Part shown: positions 1 to 9,382 of the stretch, piece by piece
How positions within the stretch are numbered: the first letter of the stretch is position 1
Layout of the letters: every line of letters begins with the position of its first letter
Source of the DNA: Gammaproteobacteria bacterium
Lineage (GTDB): Bacteria > Pseudomonadota > Gammaproteobacteria > Arenicellales > UBA868
Reading direction: 5' to 3'
NCBI GenBank assembly: GCA_022451485.1
Contig: JAKUQS010000004.1
Coordinates: 1-64,000 of the forward strand
Length of the DNA stretch: 64,000 nucleotides
Translations under genes and position numbers: made by a program
Notes under the pieces: model-generated
Told to the model about the DNA's origin: nothing
Seen by the model: only the letters and a program-made list of their open reading frames with translations
Database searches by the model: none

Positions 1-805
1 GCACGCGGACATAATCCATTAAAGGAACCTTCTTATGGTTACCAATGTTATATACCCGCCACGGCGTTGTGCCTCCCCCTTGAAACAGGGTTTGACCCAA
101 ATTCGCATCTAAAATACCGACCACCGCACGAACCGCATCATCGATATACGTAAAATCGCGAACCATGTTACCCCGGTTATAAAGCATGATGGGTTCATCG
201 TTCAAAATAGCCTTCGTAAACTTGAACAATGCCATGTCAGGTCGGCCCCACGGCCCATAGACTGTGAAAAAGCGAAGGCCTACCAGTGGAAGTTTATATA
301 AATGAGCGTACGCGTAAGCCATCAGTTCGTTCGATCGTTTAGTCGCCGCATACAAGGACATGGGTTGATCGACACGATCACGTTCTGAAAAGGGTAGCTT
401 GTCATTGGCGCCGTAAACTGAACTGGATGATGCGTAAACCAGTGGGATTCCATCCGCTTGCCGAACCGCTTCCAATATATTGCCAAAACCCACCAGATTG
501 GCATCAACATAAGCTGCTGGATTTTCCATGGAATAACGAACGCCCGCCTGAGCGGCAAGATGGATAACCGCATGAATCTGATGCTTGTTGAAGAGTTCCG
601 GCAAAACATCGCGATCCACGATGTCACCGCGTTCAAAGGTGAAAGTTGGTAACGCCTCCAGTCGCTCCAATCGGGCCCGCTTCAGAGCGACATCATAATA
701 ATCATTCAGGCTGTCCAGCCCGACCACCGCATCGCCGCGATGGAGTAAAGCCTTTGACAACGTCGCGCCAATAAAACCCGCAGCCCCTGTGACAAGAATC
801 GCCAT
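1..805 (-). CDS. NAD-dependent UDP-uronate epimerase (CapI/TviC type), 3' end beyond window
   Basis: Short-chain dehydrogenase/reductase-type nucleotide-sugar epimerase, partial: it starts at ATG 805 and runs off the left edge, giving about 268 of the usual 330-340 residues. The Rossmann motif GAAGFIG lies at residues 7-13, a sugar-binding SSSSVYG stretch near 130, and the catalytic Tyr/Lys pair in YAATK follows. The RFFTVYGPWGRPDMA stretch is typical of UDP-glucuronate or UDP-GlcNAcA 4-epimerases. Only 3 bases separate it from the upstream UDP-sugar dehydrogenase, so the two are probably co-translated and act in sequence (C6 oxidation, then C4 epimerisation) to supply an acidic sugar for a surface polysaccharide. 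The exact uronic acid cannot be told from sequence. Confidence 0.9.
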   Translation of the reverse strand, partial: MAILVTGAAGFIGATLSKALLHRGDAVVGLDSLNDYYDVALKRARLERLEALPTFTFERGDIVDRDVLPELFNKHQIHAVIHLAAQAGVRYSMENPAAYVDANLVGFGNILEAVRQADGIPLVYASSSSVYGANDKLPFSERDRVDQPMSLYAATKRSNELMAYAYAHLYKLPLVGLRFFTVYGPWGRPDMALFKFTKAILNDEPIMLYNRGNMVRDFTYIDDAVRAVVGILDANLGQTLFQGGGTTPWRVYNIGNHKKVPLMDYVRV

Positions 806-808
806 CGA

Positions 809-2086
809 CTACAGGCTCCAGTAACGTTGGCTATCATCGGAAATTACTGCCGATGTGAAAGCTGATTTGATATCAATCAATACGCCGCTTGGTTTCAAAA
901 GCTGTTTCACTAACGTCGTTGGATTCTGCAAAAACACCTCATGTGCGACCGCAACGACCAAGCCATCGGCGGTCTTGATGTCCCTTAATGATTGCAAGTC
1001 AATATGGTGTTGCTGTTCCACCTCGACCCAATCAACGACTGGGTCGACCACTTGAACATTAATGTCGTTTGACTCAAGTACCGCAATCAGCTTAAACACC
1101 TGTGAGTTACGAGTGTCAGCACAGTTTTCCTTAAAAGCCACTCCGAGAACAGTCACTACCGCTCCCGATAAAGCCACGCCAGCATTGCGCAGTTCGGTCA
1201 TCGTTTTTTCGGCCACGTACTCTGCCATTTCATCATTGATTCGCCGACCCGCCAGGATGACCCTGGAATCATACCCAATGGATTTCGCTTTGTGCGTCAA
1301 GTAGTAAGGATCGACTCCAATACAATGGCCACCAACCAGGCCAGGTCTGAAGCTGTGAAAATTCCACTTGGTTTCCGCTGCCTCAAACACCTCGTTTGAG
1401 TCGATGTCCAATCGATCAAATATCATCGCTAATTCATTAACTAATGCAATATTGAGATCGCGCTGTGTATTCTCGATCACCTTTGCCGCTTCCGCCACTC
1501 GGATACTCGATACTCGATGGACCCCGGCCCTGACAATCGACGCATACAATACAGCGAGTTGATCCAAGGTCTCGTCATCATCGGCAGAAACGATCTTTGT
1601 TATCTGGGCCAACCCATGCTCAGGGTCACCGGGATTTATCCGCTCAGGCGAATAGCCGATATGGAAATCGCGCTTCCACTTCATTCCCGAGGTTCTCTCA
1701 AGAATAGGAAGACAGACCTCCTCAGTAGCACCTGGGTAAACCGTTGACTCATAGATTACGGTGGCACCCTTTCGGAGCGCACTACCTGCCATTTCACTGG
1801 CTTTGATCAACGGCCCAAAATCTGGTTGATTAGCCCCATCAACCGGTGTCGGCACAGCAATAATCATGAACTTCGCGCCAATAAGGTCGTCAGGATTCGA
1901 GCTGAGAACAAGTTCCGATGCGCGACTCAAAGCCTGCGCTGTTAATTCACCCGAAGGATCGACTCCGGCTCGATATTGATCGAGCTTTGCGCGATCTAGA
2001 TCGAAACCAATCGTACGACGCGACTGGCCAAACGCAGTGGCCAATTGAATGCCAACGTATCCGAGCCCAATAATTGCAATAGTCAT
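809..2086 (-). CDS. tviB: UDP-N-acetylglucosamine 6-dehydrogenase (TviB/WbpA type)
   Basis: Nucleotide-sugar dehydrogenase of 425 residues that oxidises C6 of a UDP-hexosamine to the uronic acid with two NAD+. The N-terminal Rossmann motif GLGYVG is at residues 7-12, YESTVYPG near 112 closes the NAD domain, and the catalytic cysteine sits in GGHCIGVDPYY near residue 255. The KWNFHSF stretch just before it is typical of the TviB/WbpA branch (UDP-GlcNAc) rather than UDP-glucose dehydrogenases. It starts at ATG 2086, 43 bases after the aminotransferase gene, and is followed 3 bases later by the epimerase. The branch assignment is firm; the exact substrate is inferred. Confidence 0.9.
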   Translation of the reverse strand: MTIAIIGLGYVGIQLATAFGQSRRTIGFDLDRAKLDQYRAGVDPSGELTAQALSRASELVLSSNPDDLIGAKFMIIAVPTPVDGANQPDFGPLIKASEMAGSALRKGATVIYESTVYPGATEEVCLPILERTSGMKWKRDFHIGYSPERINPGDPEHGLAQITKIVSADDDETLDQLAVLYASIVRAGVHRVSSIRVAEAAKVIENTQRDLNIALVNELAMIFDRLDIDSNEVFEAAETKWNFHSFRPGLVGGHCIGVDPYYLTHKAKSIGYDSRVILAGRRINDEMAEYVAEKTMTELRNAGVALSGAVVTVLGVAFKENCADTRNSQVFKLIAVLESNDINVQVVDPVVDWVEVEQQHHIDLQSLRDIKTADGLVVAVAHEVFLQNPTTLVKQLLKPSGVLIDIKSAFTSAVISDDSQRYWSL

Positions 2087-2129
2087 ACTAACGAGGCTTT
2101 GTTGGGTCTTGAGATTCGATAATAGAGCC

Positions 2130-3668
2130 TTAAGCGATGGTCTCTTTAACCGCCTGAATCAACTGTTGAGCAATGTGTTGCTGTGCCGCTGAATTAAGAT
2201 AAGGATGCATCGGAAGACTCAACACGCACTGAGCACTTCGCGCTGACACCGGATACTGGCCGGAAGAATCCACCATCGCAGGCTGCATTGGAATGGGTGA
2301 TGGATAATGCACCGCCGTCGGTACACCCCGTTGGGCAAGGACTGCCTGGATCTGATCACGATGGCCAATCCGAACAGTATACTGAGCCCAGGATGATGTG
2401 TTGCCAGGCGCAACCACAGGCAACGTCATTCCCATGTCACTAGCTGACTCCTCTAGGAGCGTCTGATAGCATTGCGCAGCACGCTGGCGCATGACCAGCT
2501 CGTCATCAAATACCGTCAGTTTCTGGAGTAAAACAGCAGCCTGGATCGACGCCATTCGCGCATTAATACCTAATCGAACGTGGTGATAGCGCCGACTCTG
2601 TCCATGATCACGGAGTTCACGCAATCGCGTCATTAAATTGGCGTCATTGGTAAAACACGCTCCCGCGTCACCATAAGCGCCCAGCGGCTTAGCGGGGAAA
2701 AAACTCGTTGCCCCTATAGTGCCGAGGCTGCCAGAGCGCATGCCATCTTGCGTTGCACCAAAACTCTGCGCCGCATCTTCGATCAATGCCAGACCATGTT
2801 GTCGGGCAATTAAACGCATGGCCGGGAAATCCGGGCACTGACCATACAACCCCACCGGCAGGATAGCTCGCGTTCTTGCATTGATTTTCTCTTCAATCAG
2901 ACTCACATCGATATTGAATGTCACCGGATCAATATCGACATAAACCGGGCGCGCGCCCAACAAGAGAACAGCTTCCGCCGTCGCAGCAAACGAAAACGCG
3001 GTGGTAATGATCTCATCACCCGGTCCAATCCCGAGCGCCATCAAGGCGATGAGCAATGCATCGGTACCGCTTGACACACCAACACAGTGCTCTACGCCGA
3101 CGTAATCGGCCAGCCTTTGCTCAAGCGCATCAATCTCCGGACCCTGTATATAACGACCGTGGTGGAGCACTCGGTGCAACGCACTTTCAAGCGCTGGGCG
3201 AATTCGATCCTGCTGCGACGCCAAATCAATGAAGGCAATGCCGTCACTACTTGCTGAGAGTTCTTGTAATCGCGCCACGCTGCAAAACGGCTTCCCCTGG
3301 GCAATGCGTTGTGGATCATCGGTCAAAATACAGCTGTTTCCATCTAAACGAGCCACGGCCTTGCGCAATTGGGCGCCGATCAAATCGGCCTCGGCCAACA
3401 CATCACCGTCCTCCGCCAATGCCGCCAACCACTGGCACCGACTGAGAGACGATGCCAAACGACTCGTCGCCGTAGCCTCCGGTTGATCTGCGCCAGATTC
3501 CGTCAATTTGCGAATGAGATCGGTACGCATTGATTGCAACTGGCCAACGTAAACCCAAAACCGGTGTCCCTTGGCAAGCGCCGCTTCTAGCCAGGTCGGA
3601 ACGGAATCTGCTCCTGTCTTCATGCAGGACGCAACAATCAACGATCCATCAAGTACCCAATTTTTCAT
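2130..3668 (-). CDS. PIN-like domain fused to DegT/WbpE-type sugar aminotransferase
   Basis: A 512-residue protein, about 145 residues longer than the family norm. Residues 145-512 are a full DegT/DnrJ/EryC1 PLP-dependent aminotransferase close in motif content to WbpE (UDP-3-keto-uronate transaminase): IDLASQQDRI at its start, SSGTDAL near 200, EDAAQSFGA near 298, and the PLP lysine K327 in FFPAKPLG. Residues 1-140 look like a PIN-type fold: Asp7 in VLDGS, EADLIGAQ near 93-100 and ILTDDPQRI near 114-122, but the usual first glutamate is not obvious, so nuclease activity is doubtful. An in-frame GTG at residue 131 could allow separate synthesis of the enzyme. It probably adds the amino group to a keto-sugar made with the neighbouring dehydrogenase. 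Confidence 0.85.
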   Translation of the reverse strand: MKNWVLDGSLIVASCMKTGADSVPTWLEAALAKGHRFWVYVGQLQSMRTDLIRKLTESGADQPEATATSRLASSLSRCQWLAALAEDGDVLAEADLIGAQLRKAVARLDGNSCILTDDPQRIAQGKPFCSVARLQELSASSDGIAFIDLASQQDRIRPALESALHRVLHHGRYIQGPEIDALEQRLADYVGVEHCVGVSSGTDALLIALMALGIGPGDEIITTAFSFAATAEAVLLLGARPVYVDIDPVTFNIDVSLIEEKINARTRAILPVGLYGQCPDFPAMRLIARQHGLALIEDAAQSFGATQDGMRSGSLGTIGATSFFPAKPLGAYGDAGACFTNDANLMTRLRELRDHGQSRRYHHVRLGINARMASIQAAVLLQKLTVFDDELVMRQRAAQCYQTLLEESASDMGMTLPVVAPGNTSSWAQYTVRIGHRDQIQAVLAQRGVPTAVHYPSPIPMQPAMVDSSGQYPVSARSAQCVLSLPMHPYLNSAAQQHIAQQLIQAVKETIA

Positions 3669-3692
3669 CAGCGGGTAACGCTCGCTCGCATG

Positions 3693-4487
3693 TCAGTGAA
3701 TCCACCCTCGTAGCCGATAGACCCCTATGCCAAGATATTCATGCAGTGCGGCGGTGGTTCTACCCAACCCACCGGCCGTCGGTATCCAGTCCAAAATGGC
3801 TGGCTGGGCATAAGCGGCCACCTGAAAATCGGTCGGCGCAGCGATGACTTCCAGACCACGGGATTGAAACACGGCATGAGCTCTTGGCATATGTGAGGCC
3901 GAGGTCACCAACAGTAATGAATGCCAACCTTCTCTAGCTAGTATTCTAGAGGTCTCGACAGCATTCTGGTAGGTATTGCGGCTCCGTTCTTCAGTCAACA
4001 CCACTTCGGCGGGCACGCCCAGCTCACTCAGAAAAGCTTTCACGTAAAACGCTTCGCCGCGCACACCACTCTGGTCAAAGACATTTCCTCCGCTGACCAG
4101 AATGCGCTGCGCACGACCCGCCCGGTAAAGCAAGGCAGCGTAGCGAATACGATTGGATGTGCCAGTCAATTCAAAATCAGTACGCGGCGGCAGCGGCAAC
4201 CGCAAAACACCCCCCAATAAAACAATTACATCGGCTTTGGGGAGTTGGTCAATCGGCTGAGTCGCAAACTGTCGCTCTAAAGAACCGTAAAGCCAGTTGC
4301 CGGTCATCGGCGACGCGGCCACCAATAAAATACTAAATGCGACTAGAACGAAGGCCGTGCCCACGATTCGCCGTCTTAGCAGCATCAAAGCAAGACCCAC
4401 TATCCCGAATCCGAAGCACAACGTAAGCGGATACACTGCGAGCGGCAAAAGTTTTGACAATGTGATCCATAACCCCGTCTCGTTCAT
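3693..4487 (-). CDS. ElyC/SanA/YdcF family membrane protein (DUF218)
   Basis: Inner-membrane protein of 264 residues with two hydrophobic helices near residues 13-37 and 43-62, followed by a periplasmic DUF218 domain beginning at KADVIVLLGG (about 84). LVSGGNVF, EERSRNTYQNA and LLVTSASHMPRA are typical of the ElyC/SanA/YdcF family. Members affect envelope integrity and lipid-carrier or polysaccharide metabolism in E. coli; the biochemical reaction is not established. It starts 13 bases after the hrpA stop and ends 24 bases before the sugar aminotransferase, so it probably belongs to the polysaccharide transcription unit. The family assignment is good; the link to the polysaccharide is inferred. 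Confidence 0.85.
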   Translation of the reverse strand: MNETGLWITLSKLLPLAVYPLTLCFGFGIVGLALMLLRRRIVGTAFVLVAFSILLVAASPMTGNWLYGSLERQFATQPIDQLPKADVIVLLGGVLRLPLPPRTDFELTGTSNRIRYAALLYRAGRAQRILVSGGNVFDQSGVRGEAFYVKAFLSELGVPAEVVLTEERSRNTYQNAVETSRILAREGWHSLLLVTSASHMPRAHAVFQSRGLEVIAAPTDFQVAAYAQPAILDWIPTAGGLGRTTAALHEYLGIGVYRLRGWIH

Positions 4488-4500
4488 CAGGACAACGACC

Positions 4501-7500
4501 TCAAGTAGTCCTACCAGAGCGTATCGCCCGCTGCCATTGTTTTTCTAGACGATCTGATGATACAGGCCTTGATGTCTTCAATTCTTGAGCAAAAACAGAA
4601 ACACGATATTCTTCAACTAGCCAGCGATAGTCCATCGCCGGGGGCGAGCAAAGGGCGATGGAACCGAGCGTGTTCAGGCGTGCAAGAAACGGTGCCACCC
4701 GATTACAGCGCATGCGATCTTGTTCAGGATCAATCATTGCTTTGTCGATGCGAAGTGCAACTGCCCGGAGGAAGCGCGGTAACTGGGAAAGCCACTCCGG
4801 CGGCGTTGCGCACACAAACCCAGGACCCACCAATCGTTCGAGTTGTTGTTTGACCTCGACTACCAAACTTGGTGTCACCTGTTTCGCATCAGACAACTTG
4901 ACCCGGGTTTTCGTCAACTCTGTCAGGATTTCACCCACCTCGAGGGTCAGCTGCTGGACGGTTGGCGCCACACTCGAGCGACCCATTTCCACCAACTCCA
5001 AAAAAAGCTCCGCATTACGAATCTTTTCGGGCACACAATCAAAGGCACGGTCAAGAACCGCATGCACGATATCCTCGCGTAGTGCCTTACATGATCCCAT
5101 GGGAACAAAAAGCAGGCACAAACGATCTATATCCGGTATACGCCGCAATAACCGACGCTGCATTGGCAGTTGATAAAGAATCAACTGGTGCAGGCCCAAG
5201 CGATGACATACCGCTGCCTCTTCAAGTGACTCACAAAGGCGTATCGCCACCCCCCCTGATGCTTCAGCGAGTGCCGGATAAGCCGTCACGCGTGCATTGC
5301 CAATCGTCCCGGGGACTTTTTTCGGCAATGGGCCAAAGTTCCACTCGTCTATATCCCGCCGCTCTATCGAGCTGGCAATCGCTGTATCAAAGCGTTTACC
5401 GCCTTCACTACCATATTCGCGCTGCAAGGCGTCGACATCATTACCAACGCACTGAATCGTTCCCCGTTCGTCAACCAGTTCGACGTGCAAATGAAGATGT
5501 GGCGGCAGGGCCTTCGCGTCAAAATCCTGTGGGGTAATGTCCACTCCAGTCTGGTCACTGGCCGCCGCCGCAGCGGCTTCCAATAAACGCCCAGGATGAG
5601 CTTTGATGATAGGCATCAATGTCTCAACCATATCGGGTAAGGGCACCAATAGACGCCGAAATCGCTTCGGCAATGTTTTCAGTAGCATCAGGATTTTTTC
5701 ATTTAGAAATCCAGGTATCAATCGATCAGTCACCGCCGGTTTCAATTGATTGATCAGGTAAAGAGGCACCTCGACACTCACGCCATCACGATCCGTACCC
5801 GGCGCACAGCAATACCGAAGCGGTAACGAAGACTCCCCAACCCGAAGAAAATCAGGAAAAGATTTGGCATCCAAAAAATCGATATCACCGGCAACATCGT
5901 CTCTCGTCAGGAAAAGGCGATTGCGTGCCAGACTGGGTGCTTTGCGATGCCACGCATCGAGCGTCGCCGTGCTTGCAATGTCGCGCGGTAAGTGCGCTTC
6001 GAAAAACGCCACCACTCGTTCTTCGTCAACCCGGGAATCGGGCGATCGAAGTTTTACCTCCTCCTCACGCAAGGTTGCGATCAGTGCTCGATTATGGGTC
6101 AAAAACGCAGCACTACTACGGACTAAATCGCGCGCTAAGCCCTCCCGAATGAACACACTCCGGGCGTCTTGTGGTTCAACCTTGGCGTAATCGATGGGCC
6201 GCTTAAGGATCACGGGTAATCCCCATAGACTGACAGATTCAAAAGCCAGCACACACCCGCGCTTTGTTGACCAATGCGCTTCCGAGTGATCGTACCGTAA
6301 CTGATGTGAGGCCACTTCATCGATCCATTCCGGTTCGATTTTAGAAACATGGCGAGCAAATAATCGGGTGGTCTCTGTTAATTCTGCCGCCATGATCCAA
6401 CGTGCTTTCGTTCGTGCTAGCCTGGAAGCCGGCCAAATTGCAACAATCCGATCACGTGTGCCCCGATAAAAACCACGCTCATCCCGCCGTGCAATATTGC
6501 CAAGCAGACCGGACAACAGTGCTTTATGAATTTGATCGCGAGTGGCCGCCTGTTCATTCACCACGTGACCCCGCTCACGCATGACCTTGTGCAGTTGCCG
6601 GTGCAGATCATCCCACTCACGCATTCGGGTTGGGGACAAAAAATGATCTTCACACCATCGCCGAAGCTGGCGTCGTGAAAGCGCTTCCACCTGCACTTTA
6701 TAGTCGATCCAAATTCCGAGCAGCGCTAAGAAATCTGACTCCGCCTCAGGGTAAGCTCGATGGTGTGCACGCGCCTTTTCCTGAGCATCGTGAGGAACTA
6801 CGCGGGGATCATTAACTTCTAGGGCAGCTGCGACAACCAGCACCTCAGCGAGGCATTGCCGTTGTCCTGCGGCCAACAGCATGCGGCCCAACCGTGGGTC
6901 GATTGGCAGCCGGGCCAACTCACGTCCAACCGCGGTCAGCTGGTCCTTGCGATCAATCGCATCGAGCTCGCGCAAAAGTCGGTAACCAGCCGTAATCTGC
7001 CGAGAATCGGGGGCGTCAATAAAAGGGAAACGCTCGACCCGGCCAAGCTGCATCGCCGCTAACCTCAGAGCCACAGCTGCCAGCGAACTGCGTAGAATTT
7101 CCGGATCCGTGTAAGCTGCTCTAGCTGCGTAATCAGCTTCACTGTATAGCCGCACACAAATGCCGGGTGACAATCGGCCACAACGGCCGGCGCGCTGGTC
7201 GGCAGAGTCCTGCGCAATTGCCTCTACCGGTAAGCGTTGCACCTTACTGGCGGGGTTATAACGACTCACACGGGCGAGACCAAGATCGATCACGTAACGA
7301 ATACCGGGAACCGTCAACGACGTCTCCGCCACATTGGTAGCCAGAATAATCCGCCGGCCTGGATGGGGAGAGAAAATACGATGCTGTTCACTCGAAGTTA
7401 GTCGAGCATAAAGCGGCAACAGTTCAATTTCATCACCAATGTGGCGCCTGAGTTGCTCACTGATTTCGCGTATCTCGCGCTCTCCAGGTAAAAACACCAA

Positions 7501-8190
7501 CATGTCACCTGGACCTTCCAGACTCAACTGTTCCACTGCCTCCCGTATCGCGGTGGCCACAGACTCATCACTCGATTCTTCATCAACCGGACAATAGCGA
7601 ATCTCTACTGGATAACTGCGGCCGGATACGTGGATTAGTGGCGCATTCGAAAAGTGACGACAAAATTTCTCGGTCTCAAGCGTTGCCGAGGTAATCACGA
7701 CTCGAAAATTAGGGTGACGCGGAAGAAACTGACTCAAGTAACCCAGCAGAAAATCAATATTGAGGGAACGTTCATGGGCTTCGTCAATGATGAGCGTATC
7801 GTAGTGCCTCAACGCTCGATCCGACGCCAACTCTGACAACAACATGCCATCGGTCATTACCTTGATACGGGTTTCACCACTGAGTCGTTCATCGAAACGT
7901 ACTCGATACCCGACGAGACTCCCAAGCGCCACATCAAGCTCTGCTGCAATACGGGTGGCGATGCTACGGGCGGCGATACGGCGCGGCTGAGTATGACCAA
8001 TCAAGCCTGATTGACCCCTACCGGCTTCAAGACAAATTTTAGGCAACTGCGTGCTCTTACCCGAGCCCGTCTCACCACTGACTACGATCACGGGATGTTG
8101 CCGGATCGCGTCGGCAATCTCCGCCCGCTTTGCCGTGATCGGTAAATCCGGCGGGAAATTAAGATTGCGCGACAACGACTGCCTCGTCAA
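4501..8190 (-). CDS. hrpA: ATP-dependent RNA helicase HrpA (DEAH box)
   Basis: DEAH-box RNA helicase of 1229 residues, acting in the cytoplasm on RNA and stalled ribosomes. Walker A GETGSGKS is at 39-46, the DEAH box at 136-139 (IIDEAHERS), SAT at 168-170, and the C-terminal motifs ATNVAETSLT and QRAGRCGR are present. These are followed by the HA2/OB region and a long C-terminal DUF3418 domain. The reading frame begins at TTG 8190 and a stop codon lies immediately upstream in frame, so no ATG start is available; the N-terminus is about 70-80 residues shorter than in E. coli HrpA. It appears to start its own transcription unit or to follow the cyclophilin gene 95 bases upstream. Confidence 0.96.
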   Translation of the reverse strand: MTRQSLSRNLNFPPDLPITAKRAEIADAIRQHPVIVVSGETGSGKSTQLPKICLEAGRGQSGLIGHTQPRRIAARSIATRIAAELDVALGSLVGYRVRFDERLSGETRIKVMTDGMLLSELASDRALRHYDTLIIDEAHERSLNIDFLLGYLSQFLPRHPNFRVVITSATLETEKFCRHFSNAPLIHVSGRSYPVEIRYCPVDEESSDESVATAIREAVEQLSLEGPGDMLVFLPGEREIREISEQLRRHIGDEIELLPLYARLTSSEQHRIFSPHPGRRIILATNVAETSLTVPGIRYVIDLGLARVSRYNPASKVQRLPVEAIAQDSADQRAGRCGRLSPGICVRLYSEADYAARAAYTDPEILRSSLAAVALRLAAMQLGRVERFPFIDAPDSRQITAGYRLLRELDAIDRKDQLTAVGRELARLPIDPRLGRMLLAAGQRQCLAEVLVVAAALEVNDPRVVPHDAQEKARAHHRAYPEAESDFLALLGIWIDYKVQVEALSRRQLRRWCEDHFLSPTRMREWDDLHRQLHKVMRERGHVVNEQAATRDQIHKALLSGLLGNIARRDERGFYRGTRDRIVAIWPASRLARTKARWIMAAELTETTRLFARHVSKIEPEWIDEVASHQLRYDHSEAHWSTKRGCVLAFESVSLWGLPVILKRPIDYAKVEPQDARSVFIREGLARDLVRSSAAFLTHNRALIATLREEEVKLRSPDSRVDEERVVAFFEAHLPRDIASTATLDAWHRKAPSLARNRLFLTRDDVAGDIDFLDAKSFPDFLRVGESSLPLRYCCAPGTDRDGVSVEVPLYLINQLKPAVTDRLIPGFLNEKILMLLKTLPKRFRRLLVPLPDMVETLMPIIKAHPGRLLEAAAAAASDQTGVDITPQDFDAKALPPHLHLHVELVDERGTIQCVGNDVDALQREYGSEGGKRFDTAIASSIERRDIDEWNFGPLPKKVPGTIGNARVTAYPALAEASGGVAIRLCESLEEAAVCHRLGLHQLILYQLPMQRRLLRRIPDIDRLCLLFVPMGSCKALREDIVHAVLDRAFDCVPEKIRNAELFLELVEMGRSSVAPTVQQLTLEVGEILTELTKTRVKLSDAKQVTPSLVVEVKQQLERLVGPGFVCATPPEWLSQLPRFLRAVALRIDKAMIDPEQDRMRCNRVAPFLARLNTLGSIALCSPPAMDYRWLVEEYRVSVFAQELKTSRPVSSDRLEKQWQRAIRSGRTT

Positions 8191-8218
8191 TTAATCAGTC
8201 GGAGGCAGGGCTGCAAGA

Positions 8219-8253
8219 TAGGGATTCCCCTGTGGTGAACACCTTTATCCCTA
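8219..8253. repeat. Inverted repeat between cyclophilin and hrpA
   Basis: A 7-base perfect inverted repeat (TAGGGAT at 8219-8225 with ATCCCTA at 8247-8253) encloses a smaller GGTG/CACC repeat. It lies between the cyclophilin stop and the hrpA TTG start. On the minus strand there is no T-run after it, so it is a poor intrinsic terminator; it could be a weak hairpin in the hrpA leader or simply chance. Confidence 0.3.
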
Positions 8254-8284
8254 ACAATGGCATGCTGTGCCGTCTCGGCATGAA

Positions 8285-8887
8285 CTAGTCGGAAGCGATG
8301 ACCTCCAGGGACTGGATCACAAGGTCTTCGACCGGCACATCAGCATGGCCGCCGACGTTGCCGGTTTGCACCGCGGCAATCTGCTCAACCACATCCATTC
8401 CGCTGACAACCCGCCCGAACACTGCATAGCCCCAGCCAGCCGCCGATTTAGCAGTGTGGTCAAGAAATCCGTTATCCGCCACATTAATAAAAAACTGGGC
8501 AGTTGCTGAATGAGGATCGTTGGTTCTCGCCATGGCGATCGTCCCAATCACATTCTTCAGCCCATTGTCCGCTTCGTTTTCTACTGGTCTCCCGGTGGCT
8601 TTCTCTTTCATCCCTGGACCCATACCACCTCCCTGGATCATGAACCCAGGAATCACACGGTGAAAGATGGTGTCGTCATAGTGGCCACTGTTGGCATATT
8701 CGACAAAGTTCTTTACTGTCTTAGGCGCCTTGACCGCATCAAGTTCAAGTTCAATCACACCAAGAGATGTTGTCATTCGGACCATGAGCTGAGATTCCTT
8801 TACAAGTTGAGCTGACTGCTCCGGTGCATCACAACCGATAACACTGAGCAACAGCAGTCCTAAGGCTACAAATCGAAACAATCGCAT
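8285..8887 (-). CDS. Cyclophilin-type peptidyl-prolyl isomerase, predicted lipoprotein
   Basis: Peptidyl-prolyl cis-trans isomerase of 200 residues from ATG 8887. The start was chosen because it gives a clean lipoprotein signal (MRLFRF, a hydrophobic stretch, then the lipobox LSVIGC near residue 19); a GTG start at 8917 would put ten hydrophilic residues in front and overlap the upstream gene. The mature part is a complete cyclophilin domain: [14 protein letters not shown] contains the catalytic arginine, and SATAQFFIN and the GYAVFGRV strand are conserved. It probably folds periplasmic proteins while tethered to a membrane. It follows the EVE gene by 19 bases and may be co-transcribed with it. 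Confidence 0.93.
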   Translation of the reverse strand: MRLFRFVALGLLLLSVIGCDAPEQSAQLVKESQLMVRMTTSLGVIELELDAVKAPKTVKNFVEYANSGHYDDTIFHRVIPGFMIQGGGMGPGMKEKATGRPVENEADNGLKNVIGTIAMARTNDPHSATAQFFINVADNGFLDHTAKSAAGWGYAVFGRVVSGMDVVEQIAAVQTGNVGGHADVPVEDLVIQSLEVIASD

Positions 8888-8906
8888 AATCGGTAGGCAG
8901 TCCTGA

Positions 8907-9374
8907 TCAGACCTCACCTGCCATTTTTAGAATGTGACGCCATTCCCGGTCACTGACTGGCAGAATAGACAGTCGATTCCCCCGCTGAACCAAACGCATG
9001 TCAGATAGGCGCTTCTCTGCCTTCATCGCACGTAGCGTGACTATATTCGAAAACTTGCGCCGGAAACGGACATCGACCATCAACCAACGTGGATTGTCAG
9101 ATGGGCTGTCTGGATCGAAATATTTTTCTTGTGAATCAAACTGTGTGTGGTCTGGATAGGCCTTGCCGACAATCTCCATCATCCCAACCACCGCCGGTTC
9201 GGCACAATTAGAATGGTAGAAAAAAGCAAGATCCCCCTTCACCATCTGGTCACGCATGAAATTGCGTGCCTGATAATTGCGAATGCCATCCCAATGGTCA
9301 GTTTTCCTTGGTTGTGCCACCAAATCATCAATCGAATAAGTCTCGGGTTCACTTTTCATTAACCAGTAACTCAT
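8907..9374 (-). CDS. EVE domain-containing protein
   Basis: Small single-domain protein of 155 residues. The N-terminus [17 protein letters not shown] and the segment [16 protein letters not shown] are signatures of EVE-domain (thymocyte nuclear protein 1-like) proteins, which have a PUA-like fold and bind modified bases in DNA or RNA. ATG 9374 was chosen over an upstream TTG because a GAGGTG ribosome-binding site precedes it at a suitable distance. It lies 8 bases downstream of the phosphoesterase gene and is probably co-transcribed with it. In core-genome settings like this the physiological ligand is unknown; nothing nearby suggests a restriction-linked role. Confidence 0.9.
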   Translation of the reverse strand: MSYWLMKSEPETYSIDDLVAQPRKTDHWDGIRNYQARNFMRDQMVKGDLAFFYHSNCAEPAVVGMMEIVGKAYPDHTQFDSQEKYFDPDSPSDNPRWLMVDVRFRRKFSNIVTLRAMKAEKRLSDMRLVQRGNRLSILPVSDREWRHILKMAGEV

Positions 9375-9382
9375 CACGCACC

